Shown here one piece after another: positions 27,035 to 36,345 of a stretch of DNA of 64,000 nt. The stretch spans positions 1 through 64,000 of the forward strand of contig DXEN01000054.1 in assembly GCA_019114945.1 (NCBI GenBank). Direction: 5' to 3'. Position numbers and translations under genes: made by a program. The DNA is from Candidatus Parabacteroides intestinigallinarum (GTDB lineage Bacteria > Bacteroidota > Bacteroidia > Bacteroidales > Tannerellaceae). The notes beneath the pieces are model-generated. The model had not been told where the DNA came from. It saw nothing but the letters and a program-made list of their open reading frames with translations, and searched no databases. Each line of letters starts with the position of its first letter. Position 1 is the first letter of the stretch.

Positions 27035-27784
27035 GTAAATGCTCGCGCTAATCCGCTCGTACAGGTCGCGCGTGGCGGGGTCGCGCAAAAGGGCGAGATG
27101 GCGGGCTATCACGTTCTCGTCGTAACGCACGGCGGGACCCGTCTGCGCCTCGCGGGGAGAAAGGTGATGCACCTTCGCCGCCGTCTCGTCAATCAAAGGC
27201 AGCAACACCTCGCCGGGGATGCCCTCTTCTTGTAAAACGCGCTCGGCCAACGCGTACATGTGATTCGCGAAGTTGCAAGCGAAAACCGCCGCCAAGTGCA
27301 AACTCCTCCGTTTCTCGGACGGAAGGAAACGCACGTCGTCGGACAGCCGCCTCGCTATCCCCTCCAGGAACCGCCCATCCTCCGCGCGGGCCGCCTCAAG
27401 GAAGAAAGGAATCCGCCTGAAATCCACCTCGCGCTCCTTGCTGAAGGTCTGCAACGGATATAAGACGCCATAACGCTCCGCGCGTCCCTCGAACACGGAC
27501 ATCGGCATGCTGCCCGCCGTATGTACCCACAAACCGCCATTGGGCCTCACCCGCTCGATCACCTCCCGCAACGCGGAATCCTTCAAGGCGAAAAGATACA
27601 AATCAGCGTCGGGCACGATCGCCTCGGGCGCGGTGGTCCAAGCGCACGCCAGGCGCTCCGCCAGCTCCCGGGCATGCGTATCGGCGCGGCTATACACCTG
27701 GCGAATCTCCATGCCCGCCCGGCGCATCTCCAGCGAAAGCCGGGTGGCCAAATTCCCGGCGCCTATGAACACGACCCGCGTCAT
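27014..27784 (-). CDS. Rossmann-like and DUF2520 domain protein
   Basis: A 256-residue protein with an N-terminal NAD(P)-binding loop (VFIGAGNLATRLSLEMRRAG) and IRQVYSRADTHARELAERL, then a helical C-terminal DUF2520 domain (about 130-250; HLAAVFACNFANHMYALAE). The fold resembles ProC and hydroxyacid dehydrogenases, so it is probably an oxidoreductase or reductase-like regulator in the cytoplasm. The substrate is unknown. It overlaps the nitroreductase gene by 4 bases (ATGA) and precedes kdsC by 9 bases, so all are one transcript. Confidence 0.82.
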   Translation of the reverse strand: MTRVVFIGAGNLATRLSLEMRRAGMEIRQVYSRADTHARELAERLACAWTTAPEAIVPDADLYLFALKDSALREVIERVRPNGGLWVHTAGSMPMSVFEGRAERYGVLYPLQTFSKEREVDFRRIPFFLEAARAEDGRFLEGIARRLSDDVRFLPSEKRRSLHLAAVFACNFANHMYALAERVLQEEGIPGEVLLPLIDETAAKVHHLSPREAQTGPAVRYDENVIARHLALLRDPATRDLYERISASIYNLKFEI

Positions 27785-28338
27785 GCCTCGCCGCCCTCTT
27801 GCTCCGGAAGCGAGAACTTCCCGATATGAACCTTCTCCCAGCGCAGGCGGGACTCGTCGAACGGCTTACGCTCCTGGCCCTTATAGCCGAAACCGATAAT
27901 GGACAGCACCTCCAGCTGGTAAGGGATGTCCAGCAACTGGCGGACATACTCGCCCGCCGGCGTCTCGTCCTCGGTCTCCCGGTTGCGAATCTGGCACCAG
28001 CAGCTGCCCAGGCCCAAATCCTCCGCCTGCAGCTGCATATAGATAGAGGCTACCGAGGCGTCCTCGATCCACACGTCGCTCTCCATCACGTTGCCCAGCA
28101 CGACCACCGCCAGGGCGCATCCCTCCAGGAAAGCGGCGCCATTCCTCTTGCAAGCCGCCAGGCGGGCCAGCATCTCCTTATCTTCCACCACCACGAATTG
28201 CCACGACTCGCTCCGCTTCGAGGAGGGAGCCATCAGCGCCGCCCGAAGGATTAATTGTACCTGCTCGGGCGAGAGCAACCGCTCCGTGAACTTACGGGTG
28301 CTCCTCCGATTCTGAATCAATGTAGCGAAACTCTCCAT
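27781..28338 (-). CDS. Nitroreductase-family flavoprotein
   Basis: At 185 residues, with the FMN-binding Arg motif NRRSTRKFTERLLS near residue 10, APSSKRSESWQFVVV near 37, and LGLGSCWCQIRN near 108, this is a typical FMN-dependent NADPH nitroreductase. Family members reduce nitroaromatics, quinones or flavins; the true substrate is unknown. It is the first gene of the minus-strand operon leading to maf and starts at the left side of a 578-bp divergent gap. Confidence 0.88.
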   Translation of the reverse strand: MESFATLIQNRRSTRKFTERLLSPEQVQLILRAALMAPSSKRSESWQFVVVEDKEMLARLAACKRNGAAFLEGCALAVVVLGNVMESDVWIEDASVASIYMQLQAEDLGLGSCWCQIRNRETEDETPAGEYVRQLLDIPYQLEVLSIIGFGYKGQERKPFDESRLRWEKVHIGKFSLPEQEGGEA

Positions 28339-28510
28339 ACGTATTCCCTTCTATTCTTTTCTGATTATACATGATTGATTGATGTACGCGAAAATACACA
28401 AAAACCCGCACGCCCGCGCTATTCCGCCGCGATAAATGCCGCGCACGCACGCCCGCGCTCTACATTATTATATATATTATGGTAAGGAAAGAGACGAGAA
28501 AAAACGACCC
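28339..28510. other. Divergent intergenic region, GC-rich part
   Basis: No gene is seen. A 13-base word GCACGCCCGCGCT occurs at 28408 and again at 28447, 39 bases apart, and may be a degenerate start of the 40-bp array that follows. Confidence 0.5.
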
Positions 28511-28810
28511 GGCGCGAGACGCGATAGGCCCAACCGACTGACAGAATGGCAATCGCGCTTCGCGATAGACGCAAACGAGCCCGTTTCTCGCGATCGCGAG
28601 TCGCGATAGGGAAAAACGACTGCCAAAATGACAATCGCGACCCGCGATAGCTTCGCCGGAGCTTTTTGAGAGCGTCGCGATTCGCGATAGCACCGAAAGA
28701 GTATTCCGGAACCATCGCGTCACGCGATAGTACAATAGGAACGTTCCAATACCGTCGCGCATCGCGATAGCGTGGCAGGAACGTTTCAAGACCGTCGCGG
28801 CCCGCGATGG
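28511..28810. repeat. 40-41-bp tandem array with 17-bp palindromes, eight units
   Basis: The 17-mer (A/G)TCGCG-NNN-CGCGATAG recurs at 28511, 28552, 28593, 28634, 28674, 28714, 28754 and 28794 with 23-24-bp spacers. The three central bases differ in every copy, while the palindromic arms are kept. Some spacers carry a second dyad (GGAACGTTCC at 28738). It lies in the divergent gap before the TonB receptor gene. There are no cas genes and the spacers are partly related, so it is not a CRISPR. Confidence 0.9.
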
Positions 28811-28916
28811 CTTTCCCGAAGGGAGAAAGAAAACGCCCCGTACATTTTTTACCGCCCGAATATACGCATCGACCTTTTTTCACGTTAATACTTCATTAAC
28901 AAACGACGAAACGACG

Positions 28917-31325
28917 ATGATGAGGATATACGCGATTATCGCGCTACTGATAATTTCCCTCGGCGCCTGGGGGCAAGGGCGCATCAAGGTGACCGGCTAC
29001 GTCCGCGACGCCGACGGCAACCCGCTGGAGCTGGTCAACGTGCGGATCAAGAATACGCTGATCGGCTCCATGACCAACGAGAAAGGCTATTACTCCTTCT
29101 CCACGGCGCCGGGCGACTCGCTCGCCATCATCTACTCCTGCCTCGGGTTCAACAAGGCGGAACGGATCATCCCCTCGGCGCGTGCCGACATCCGCCTCAA
29201 CGTGCAGATGAACTACACGAGTTTCGAGCTGGGCGAGGTGGCGGTGACGGCCATCCGCAAACAGACCACGACGATGGAGACGCTGGACGCCGACCGTATC
29301 AAGCTCCTGCCCGACCCCTCGGGAGGCAGCATCGAGAGCCTTGTGGTGACCTACGCCGGCGTATCGTCGAGCAACGAGCTGAGCTCGCAATACTCCGTGC
29401 GGGGCGGAAGCTACGACGAGAACATCGTCTACGTGAACGGCCTGGAGGTGTTCCGCCCGCTCCTGATCCGCTCCGGCCAGCAAGAAGGCCTCAGCTTCGT
29501 GAACCCGGAGCTGACCGAGGCCGTCAACTTCTCCGCCGGCGGCTTCGAGGCCCGCTACGGCGACAAGATGAGCTCCGTGCTCGACATTACCTACAAGAAA
29601 CCCAAGCGGCTGGAAGGCTCCGCCTCCGCCAGCCTATTGGGGGCGAACGCCTACGTGGGCAACTCGACGGGGAAATTCACGCAGGTGACGGGGTTTCGCT
29701 TCAAGAGCGGACGCTCCATCCTCGGCACGATGGACACCGACGCGGAGTACGACCCGAAGTTCATCGACCTGCAAACCTACATGACATACGCCTTCGCCCC
29801 GAAGTGGGAGGTCAACTTCCTCGGCAACCTGGCGAACAACAAATACACGTTCGTCCCGCATAGCCGCGAGACGACCTTCGGCACCTCCGAGACGCCGCGG
29901 AACTTCACCGTCTATTTCGACGGGCAAGAGCGGGACCGCTTCCAAACCCTGTTCGGCGCGCTGACCCTCAAGCACACGCCCAACGACAACACCGAGCTGG
30001 GCCTGCAAGCCTCCGCCTTCAAGAGCAAGGAGGAAGAAGGCTACGACATCGCCGGCGAGTATTGGCTGAGCGAGGACGGGGCCTCCGCCCCGACGGACGA
30101 CGCGACGGCCGCCATGTCCGTAGGCCGGTATCACGAGCACGCCCGCAACCGCCTCAACTCCACCATCGTCAACGTCGGCCACTACGGGATGGCCCGCCTC
30201 CTGAACAACACGCTGCGCTGGGGCGCCACGGTACAGATGGAGCGGATATACGACCGCATCAGCGAGTGGGAGAAACGCGACTCGTCCGGCTACTCCCTCC
30301 CGCAAACGGGCGACGCGGTAAGCGTCTACTCCAACCTCTTCTCCGACAACCAAGTCGAGAGCACGCGCCTGTCGGCCTACGTGCAAGACGCGTTCAAGTT
30401 CCGCACCAAGCAGGGCCTCTTCACGCTCGTGGGCGGCCTCAGGGGAAGCTATTGGAGCTTCAACAAGGAATTCATCCTCAGCCCGCGCGCCTCGCTGGGC
30501 TTCATCCCGAATTTCGACCAGGACCTGACGCTCCGGTTCGCCACGGGCCTCTATTACCAAGCCCCCTTCTACAAGGAGCTGCGCCGGGTGGAGACCGACG
30601 CGGACGGCAACAACATCACGACCCTGAACCGCGACTTGAAATCGCAACGCTCCCTGCATTTCATCCTCGGAGGCGACTACACGTTCCGCGCGCTCGACCG
30701 CAACTTCAAGCTCACCGCCGAGATGTACTATAAAAAACTGGACAACCTCAACCCCTACACCGTCGACAACGTGAAGATACGCTACTACGGCGAGAACTGC
30801 GCGAAAGGCTACGCGATGGGGCTCGATGTCAAGTTCTTCGGCGAGTTCGTGCCCGGCACGGACTCCTGGATCAGCTTCTCGCTCATGAAAGCCCGGCAAA
30901 CGATCCGCGAGACCACCGAGGCCCCGTTGCCCAACAGCCCGGGCTACAACATCTCCCTCTTCTTCCAGGATTATTTCCCCGGCTACAAGCGCGTCAAGCT
31001 CAACCTGCGCGGCGTGCTCTCCGGAGGGCTGCCTCAAACCATCCCCGGCAAAGGATACGAGGCCGGCTATTTCCGCGCCCCCGCCTATAAGCGGGTCGAC
31101 ATCGGCCTGTCCTACCAACTGGCGGGCGGCACCGACGCCATCATGGACCGCGGCTTCTTCCGTTACCTGAAAAACATCTGGATAGGTGTCGACGTATTCA
31201 ACCTGCTGGACATAAAAAACGTCAGCTCCTACTATTGGATCACGGACGCCTACAACGAGCAATCAGCCGTCCCCAATTACCTTACCGGACGCCAATTAAA
31301 CGTGCGGTTGATCGTGGATTTCTGA
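28917..31325 (+). CDS. TonB-dependent receptor with CarboxypepD-regulatory-like N-terminus
   Basis: The 802-residue outer-membrane protein has a signal peptide (to GAWGQ), then a beta-sandwich domain typical of Bacteroidetes receptors (VTGYVRDADGNPLELVNVRI, residues about 24-105), a plug (SSQYSVRGGSYDENIVYVNG, about 155-180) and a 22-strand barrel ending IVDF. It imports a substrate with TonB energy. There is no SusD-like partner, no anti-sigma factor and no siderophore gene beside it, so it is an orphan receptor of unknown ligand. ATG 28920 is an equally possible start. Codons are notably GC-rich. Confidence 0.92.
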   Translation: MMRIYAIIALLIISLGAWGQGRIKVTGYVRDADGNPLELVNVRIKNTLIGSMTNEKGYYSFSTAPGDSLAIIYSCLGFNKAERIIPSARADIRLNVQMNYTSFELGEVAVTAIRKQTTTMETLDADRIKLLPDPSGGSIESLVVTYAGVSSSNELSSQYSVRGGSYDENIVYVNGLEVFRPLLIRSGQQEGLSFVNPELTEAVNFSAGGFEARYGDKMSSVLDITYKKPKRLEGSASASLLGANAYVGNSTGKFTQVTGFRFKSGRSILGTMDTDAEYDPKFIDLQTYMTYAFAPKWEVNFLGNLANNKYTFVPHSRETTFGTSETPRNFTVYFDGQERDRFQTLFGALTLKHTPNDNTELGLQASAFKSKEEEGYDIAGEYWLSEDGASAPTDDATAAMSVGRYHEHARNRLNSTIVNVGHYGMARLLNNTLRWGATVQMERIYDRISEWEKRDSSGYSLPQTGDAVSVYSNLFSDNQVESTRLSAYVQDAFKFRTKQGLFTLVGGLRGSYWSFNKEFILSPRASLGFIPNFDQDLTLRFATGLYYQAPFYKELRRVETDADGNNITTLNRDLKSQRSLHFILGGDYTFRALDRNFKLTAEMYYKKLDNLNPYTVDNVKIRYYGENCAKGYAMGLDVKFFGEFVPGTDSWISFSLMKARQTIRETTEAPLPNSPGYNISLFFQDYFPGYKRVKLNLRGVLSGGLPQTIPGKGYEAGYFRAPAYKRVDIGLSYQLAGGTDAIMDRGFFRYLKNIWIGVDVFNLLDIKNVSSYYWITDAYNEQSAVPNYLTGRQLNVRLIVDF

Positions 31326-31464
31326 AAAGAATCTAAAAATTTCAAGAAAGAACATGACAAAGCGAATTTAGACACAATAAAAATTAAAGAATTATTTCCT
31401 CGTTCGTAAAAAGTAATGTACATTCGCGCATAACAGAACTAATAAACTTTAAATTTTTATTGAC

Positions 31465-31875
31465 ATGGAACTTACACATATCGAACATTTAGGAATCGCA
31501 GTGAAAAGCATCGAAGCATGTTTACCGTATTACGAAGGAGTTCTCGGACTCAAGTGTTATAACATCGAGGAAGTAGCGGACCAAAAAGTAAAGACCGCGT
31601 TTTTCAAGGTAGGCCAAACTAAAATCGAATTGTTGGAACCGACCAGCGAGGACAGCACGATCGCTAAATTCATCGAGAAAAAAGGAGAAGGCATCCATCA
31701 TATCGCGTTCGCCGTACCCGACGTGCAAGCAGCGTTGAACGAGGCGGAGGAGAAAGGCGTCCGCCTGATCGACAAAGCGCCCCGTGGTGGCGCCGAAGGA
31801 TTGGACATCGCTTTCCTTCACCCGAAATCCACTTGCAGCGTGTTGACAGAGCTTTGCATGCCGGGCAAGAAATAA
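31465..31875 (+). CDS. mce: Methylmalonyl-CoA epimerase
   Basis: It converts (R)- to (S)-methylmalonyl-CoA. The 136-residue VOC-fold protein has paired beta-alpha-beta-beta-beta modules with metal ligands in IEHLGIAVKS (His8), GIHHIAFAV (His near 77) and LTELCM (Glu near 131). It is first in a five-gene operon with the decarboxylase subunits, and supplies the isomer the decarboxylase needs from the mutase at 8119-12149. A TACATTCG element about 50 bases upstream may be the promoter. Confidence 0.95.
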   Translation: MELTHIEHLGIAVKSIEACLPYYEGVLGLKCYNIEEVADQKVKTAFFKVGQTKIELLEPTSEDSTIAKFIEKKGEGIHHIAFAVPDVQAALNEAEEKGVRLIDKAPRGGAEGLDIAFLHPKSTCSVLTELCMPGKK

Positions 31876-31911
31876 TTAATCCGTTCATTTTTAACAACAA
31901 ATCAAATTACA

Positions 31912-33465
31912 ATGAGTAACCAGCTTGAAAAAGTAAAAGAGTTGATCGCGCTTCGTGAGAAAGCTCGTTTAGGAGGAGGAGAGAAAAGAATCGATTCTCA
32001 GCACAAAAAAGGGAAATACACGGCTCGTGAGCGTATCGCCATGTTGCTGGATGAAGGCAGTTTCGAGGAATTTGACATGTTCGTCCAACACCGTTGCACC
32101 AACTTCGGAATCGAGAAGACCAAATACTTGGGCGATGGAGTGGTAACGGGCTACGGAACGATCGATGGCCGTTTGGTATATGTGTTCGCGCAAGATTTCA
32201 CCGTGTTCGGAGGAGCGTTGTCCGAATCCTTGGCGCTGAAGATTTGCAAAGTGATGGATCAAGCCATGAAGATGGGCGCCCCGGTGATCGGTCTGAACGA
32301 CTCGGGTGGAGCGCGTATCCAAGAGGGCGTGAACGCCTTGGCTGGCTACGCCGAGATCTTCCAACGGAATATCTTGGCTTCCGGCGTGATACCCCAGATT
32401 TCCGGCATCTTCGGTCCCTGCGCCGGTGGAGCCGTTTATTCTCCGGCCTTAACCGACTTCAACATCATGACCCGCGGCACGAGCTACATGTTCCTGACCG
32501 GTCCGAAAGTCGTAAAGACCGTAACAGGCGAGGACGTGACCCAAGAGCAATTGGGTGGCGCCAGCATCCACTCCACGAAATCGGGCGTGGCTCACTTCGC
32601 CGTCGATACAGAGGAGGACGGTTTGCAATTAATCCGCAAGTTGTTAAGCTACCTGCCTCAAAACAATTTGGAAGAGACACCGCTGCTGGAGTGCAAGGAT
32701 CCGATCGACCGTCTGGATGACGTATTGAACGAGATCATCCCCGATAGCGCGAACCAATCCTACGATATGTACGAGGTAATCGGCACGATTGTAGATAACA
32801 ACGAGTTCCTGGAGGTACACGCGGACTACGCGAAGAATATCATCGTAGGTTTCGCCCGCTTCAACGGACAATCCGTAGGTATCGTCGCCAACCAGCCGAA
32901 GATTATGGCCGGATGCCTGGATTGCAACGCATCCCGCAAGGCCGCTCGTTTCGTTCGTTTCTGCGACGCGTTCAACATTCCGTTGGTGACCTTGGTAGAC
33001 GTGCCGGGATTCTTGCCGGGCACGGGACAGGAATACAATGGCGTAATCCTGCACGGTGCGAAATTGCTATACGCGTATGGCGAGGCTACCGTACCCAAGA
33101 TTACCGTTACGTTGCGTAAATCATACGGTGGAGCTTACTGCGTGATGAGTTCCAAGCACTTACGCGGCGATATGAACTACGCTTGGCCGACAGCCGAGAT
33201 CGCCGTGATGGGACCGAGCGGAGCCGTAGAGATCATCTTCGCCAAGGAAGTAGCCGCGGCCGAGGATCCGAAGGCATGCGCCGCCGAGAAAGAGGCAGAA
33301 TACAAGCAAGCATTCGCCAACCCGTACAACGCGGCTCAATACGGTTACATCGACGACGTAATCGAACCGCGCAACACTCGTTTCCGTATCATTCGCGCCT
33401 TGCAACAATTGCAGACTAAGAAATTGAGCAACCCCGCGAAGAAACATGACAATCTGCCTCTCTAA
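31912..33465 (+). CDS. mmdA: Methylmalonyl-CoA decarboxylase alpha subunit (carboxyltransferase)
   Basis: The 517-residue protein has the crotonase-fold carboxyltransferase halves of the propionyl/methylmalonyl-CoA family: [10 protein letters not shown] and [11 protein letters not shown] in the first half, [18 protein letters not shown] and [12 protein letters not shown] in the second. It moves CO2 from methylmalonyl-CoA to biotin. Because an OadB-type membrane subunit is in the same operon, decarboxylation coupled to Na+ export is the natural direction, not propionyl-CoA carboxylation by ATP; no biotin carboxylase gene is in the operon. Confidence 0.94.
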   Translation: MSNQLEKVKELIALREKARLGGGEKRIDSQHKKGKYTARERIAMLLDEGSFEEFDMFVQHRCTNFGIEKTKYLGDGVVTGYGTIDGRLVYVFAQDFTVFGGALSESLALKICKVMDQAMKMGAPVIGLNDSGGARIQEGVNALAGYAEIFQRNILASGVIPQISGIFGPCAGGAVYSPALTDFNIMTRGTSYMFLTGPKVVKTVTGEDVTQEQLGGASIHSTKSGVAHFAVDTEEDGLQLIRKLLSYLPQNNLEETPLLECKDPIDRLDDVLNEIIPDSANQSYDMYEVIGTIVDNNEFLEVHADYAKNIIVGFARFNGQSVGIVANQPKIMAGCLDCNASRKAARFVRFCDAFNIPLVTLVDVPGFLPGTGQEYNGVILHGAKLLYAYGEATVPKITVTLRKSYGGAYCVMSSKHLRGDMNYAWPTAEIAVMGPSGAVEIIFAKEVAAAEDPKACAAEKEAEYKQAFANPYNAAQYGYIDDVIEPRNTRFRIIRALQQLQTKKLSNPAKKHDNLPL

Positions 33466-33487
33466 TCTTGTAAAACAGGAAAAGCAT

Positions 33488-34378
33488 ATGATAAAAAAGA
33501 AAATAGGATGGTTGCTTCTGTTCGCTATATGCTTCACGTTCGGGGTAAAAGCGCAACAGGCGACCTCCATGCGAATCAATGAAGTGTTGGTCATCAACGA
33601 GGATAACTTCGTTGACGACTATGGCAAACGTCACGGCTGGATCGAGTTGTACAACTCCTCCGCCGGAGCGGTCAATATCGCGGGATGCTTCCTGACGGAC
33701 GACAAGGAGAATCCCAGGAAATATCCGATTCCGAAAGGTGACGTGACGACCTTGATCCAACCGGGGCAACATGCCCTCTTTTGGGCGGACAACATGCCCG
33801 ATCGGGGAACGTACCATATAAGCTTCTCGTTCGACCCCACGAAGGAAAACTATGTCGCGCTGTACAACGCGGATGGGAAAACACTGATCGATGAGGTGAC
33901 TATCCCGGCCGGACAAGTAGCCGACATCAGCTACGGACGGGTTGTCGATGGGCAAGACGAGTGGGGACAACTCAAGAAAGTAACCCCCAGAGCCAATAAC
34001 GTGACATTGGACACGAACGAGAAAATCGAGAACTTCAGCGAGAACGACTCTTGGGGCGTAGGTATGACCATCACCGCGATGGCTGTCGTATTCCTCGGCT
34101 TGTTCTTACTGTATGTTATTTTCAAGTACATTGGCAATCTATCTATCCAAGCCAGCAAGCGCAACGCGCAAAAAACAGCGGGTGACAGAGTCATATCCGC
34201 CGATGCCGGACAAGAATCGGGTGAGATATTCGCCGCTATCGCTACCGCTCTATATGAGATGAGCGATGACAACCACGATATCGAGAATACCGTTCTTACG
34301 ATCCGCAAGGTAAAACGCGCTTACTCTCCGTGGAGCTCCAAGCTCTATGGCTTACGACAGACCCCGATTAAAAAGTAA
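33488..34378 (+). CDS. Decarboxylase gamma subunit (OadG-like) with lamin-tail domain
   Basis: The 296-residue protein is a fusion. After a signal peptide (about 1-22, ending GVKAQ) comes a lamin-tail-like beta-sandwich (RINEVLVINEDNFVDDYGKR..WIELYNSS, about 27-150). One membrane helix follows (MTITAMAVVFLGLFLLYVIF, about 194-213) and a cytoplasmic tail, as in OadG/MmdD subunits that hold the carrier and alpha subunit to the membrane. Normal OadG is about 80-100 residues, so the extracytoplasmic domain is an addition. ATG 33488 is preferred to 33446, which overlaps mmdA and precedes the signal peptide with 14 unrelated residues. Confidence 0.82.
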   Translation: MIKKKIGWLLLFAICFTFGVKAQQATSMRINEVLVINEDNFVDDYGKRHGWIELYNSSAGAVNIAGCFLTDDKENPRKYPIPKGDVTTLIQPGQHALFWADNMPDRGTYHISFSFDPTKENYVALYNADGKTLIDEVTIPAGQVADISYGRVVDGQDEWGQLKKVTPRANNVTLDTNEKIENFSENDSWGVGMTITAMAVVFLGLFLLYVIFKYIGNLSIQASKRNAQKTAGDRVISADAGQESGEIFAAIATALYEMSDDNHDIENTVLTIRKVKRAYSPWSSKLYGLRQTPIKK

Positions 34379-34402
34379 ATCACCTAAAAAAGAATCAAAG
34401 TA

Positions 34403-34834
34403 ATGAAAAGTTTTAAATATACAATCAACGGTAATGTATATAAAGTACATATCAACTCAGTGGTCGATGACATCGCTGATGTAGAGGTAAACGGAACGCC
34501 CTATCACGTAAAGATGGAGAAACCGGCGAAGAAACAAATTGTCACGTTAAAACGCCCGGCACAAGCTCCGACCACGGCCAGCGGCGCTCCGGTAGTCACT
34601 CGCCCCGCGGCTTCATCCACTCCGGGCGCTGTAAGAACTCCGCTGCCTGGTGTTATCCTGCAAATCAAGTGCAACGTAGGCGATACCGTGAAGAGAGGCC
34701 AGACGTTGATCATCCTCGAGGCCATGAAAATGGAAAACAACATCAACGCCGATCGTGACGGTAAGATTATCGAAATAAAAGTAAACAAAGGGGATTCCGT
34801 ACTGGAAGGCGCGGATCTCGTCGTAATCGGATAG
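34403..34834 (+). CDS. mmdC: Biotin carboxyl carrier subunit of the decarboxylase
   Basis: A 143-residue protein with a short N-terminal domain (FKYTINGNVYKVHI), a Pro/Ala-rich flexible linker (about 50-75) and a C-terminal biotinyl domain with the EAMKMEN motif near residue 108, whose Lys carries biotin. It shuttles CO2 from the alpha to the beta subunit. It lies 24 bases after the gamma-subunit gene and 4 bases before the beta-subunit gene. Confidence 0.94.
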   Translation: MKSFKYTINGNVYKVHINSVVDDIADVEVNGTPYHVKMEKPAKKQIVTLKRPAQAPTTASGAPVVTRPAASSTPGAVRTPLPGVILQIKCNVGDTVKRGQTLIILEAMKMENNINADRDGKIIEIKVNKGDSVLEGADLVVIG

Positions 34835-34838
34835 TCGT

Positions 34839-36035
34839 ATGTTAGGATCAGTATTATTACAAGCGGCAGGCGTAGCCCATGAGAGTTTTCTCCAGTTTTT
34901 GGGTGAGAACTTGGAGCTATTCCTCACTTACACGGGAGTCTACAACGCGACACCTGGTCACTTGATCATGATCGTTGTCGGTCTGTTGTTCATCTTCCTG
35001 GCGATTAAATATGAATTTGAGCCTATGCTCTTGATCCCTATCGGATTCGGTATCTTGATCGGTAACATCCCGTTCAAGGACGCGGGTCTGCAAGTGGGTA
35101 TTTACGAGCAAGGGTCCGTGCTTAACATCCTCTACCAGGGTGTCACCTCGGGTTGGTACCCGCCGTTGATATTCTTAGGCATCGGAGCGATGACCGACTT
35201 CTCGGCGCTCATCTCCAACCCCAAGCTACTGTTGATCGGAGCGGCCGCCCAGTTCGGTATCTTCGGCGCTTATATCATCGCGTTGCAGATGGGATTCTCG
35301 CCGAACCAAGCCGGAGCGATCGGTATCATCGGAGGCGCCGATGGTCCTACCGCTATCTTCCTTTCCTCGAAGCTGGCGCCGAACCTCATGGGAGCGATCG
35401 CGGTATCCGCCTACTCATACATGGCGTTGGTGCCCATTATCCAGCCGCCTTTCATGCGTCTGTTAACAACAAAGAAAGAGCGTTTGATCCGCATGAAACC
35501 GCCAAGAGCCGTTTCCTCTACGGAGAAGATCATCTTCCCGATCGTCGGTTTGTTGCTTACCTGCTTCCTGGTTCCGTCCGGTCTGCCTTTGTTGGGTATG
35601 CTGTTCTTCGGTAACTTATTAAAGGAGAGTGGCGTGACTCGCCGTTTGGCAGAGACCGCCCGCGGCCCGCTGATCGATACGATCACGATCTTGTTAGGTG
35701 TTACGGTAGGAGCTTCCACGCAAGCGACCCAGTTCTTGACCATCGACTCCGTAAAGATCTTCGGATTGGGAGCGTTGTCGTTCGTCATCGCTACTTGCGC
35801 CGGTGTCTTGTTCGTGAAGATCTTCAACTTGGTATTGAAAGAGGGTAACAAGATCAATCCGTTGATTGGTAACGCCGGTGTATCGGCCGTGCCCGACTCA
35901 GCACGTATCTCTCACATCGTGGGACAAGAGTACGACCCGACCAATTACCTGTTGATGCACGCGATGGGTCCGAACGTAGCGGGTGTGATCGGTTCCGCCG
36001 TAGCAGCCGGTATCTTGTTAGGATTCCTGGGCTAA
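34839..36035 (+). CDS. mmdB: Na+-translocating decarboxylase beta subunit
   Basis: The 398-residue polytopic membrane protein has the OadB signature IGIIGGADGPTAIFLSSKLA, whose Asp binds Na+, and hydrophobic helices throughout. It decarboxylates carboxybiotin and exports two Na+. The amino-terminal stretch up to residue 45 is longer than in many OadB proteins. It closes the mce-mmdA-gamma-mmdC-mmdB operon, and a strong terminator follows at 36064. Confidence 0.95.
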   Translation: MLGSVLLQAAGVAHESFLQFLGENLELFLTYTGVYNATPGHLIMIVVGLLFIFLAIKYEFEPMLLIPIGFGILIGNIPFKDAGLQVGIYEQGSVLNILYQGVTSGWYPPLIFLGIGAMTDFSALISNPKLLLIGAAAQFGIFGAYIIALQMGFSPNQAGAIGIIGGADGPTAIFLSSKLAPNLMGAIAVSAYSYMALVPIIQPPFMRLLTTKKERLIRMKPPRAVSSTEKIIFPIVGLLLTCFLVPSGLPLLGMLFFGNLLKESGVTRRLAETARGPLIDTITILLGVTVGASTQATQFLTIDSVKIFGLGALSFVIATCAGVLFVKIFNLVLKEGNKINPLIGNAGVSAVPDSARISHIVGQEYDPTNYLLMHAMGPNVAGVIGSAVAAGILLGFLG

Positions 36036-36061
36036 TCGGATCAATTCTACCATAACATAAT

Positions 36062-36101
36062 AAAGAGACCGCTCCTTTCGGGGAGACGGTCTCTTTTTCT
36101 T
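36062..36101 (+). terminator. Terminator of the methylmalonyl-CoA decarboxylase operon
   Basis: AGAGACCGCTCC pairs with GGAG-CGGTCTCT around TTTCGG, followed by TTTTCTTTC, 28 bases past the mmdB stop. Confidence 0.92.
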
Positions 36102-36111
36102 TCACGCGAGA

Positions 36112-36210
36112 ACATAGGTGCGTCGACAAAGACACGTATGTGCGTTGGCCTTTTAACATACGTGCGTGGACAAAGACACATACGTGCGTGGACCGGAGAA
36201 GATAGGTGCG
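36112..36210. repeat. 22-bp dyad tandem array (family A, inverted), four and a half units
   Basis: Units start at 36112, 36134, 36156, 36178 and (partial) 36200; a typical unit is ACATACGTGCGT followed by GGACAAAGAC. The reverse complement matches the array at 19329-19414 (CTTTGCCAAC flank, ACAC/GTGT core). The rest of the gap to the next gene (36211-36345) holds a possible TACTTTCG -7 element and nothing else seen. Confidence 0.85.
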
Positions 36211-36345
36211 ATTAGTCCGCCCCCAAAACTGTTTCCTATCGCTATTGTTGTTTAAAAAAGCCAAAATTAGAGGCTTTCATTTTTATTCTCTCCGCAATTC
36301 TCCGTACTTTCGGAAGTTCAAATAATTTAATTAGGAGAAATAACC

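Noticed and set aside
28511..28810. Possible CRISPR array (regular palindromic repeats with 23-24-bp spacers)
   Set aside because: Repeats are only 17 bp with a variable centre, spacers are too short and partly related, and no cas gene is present.
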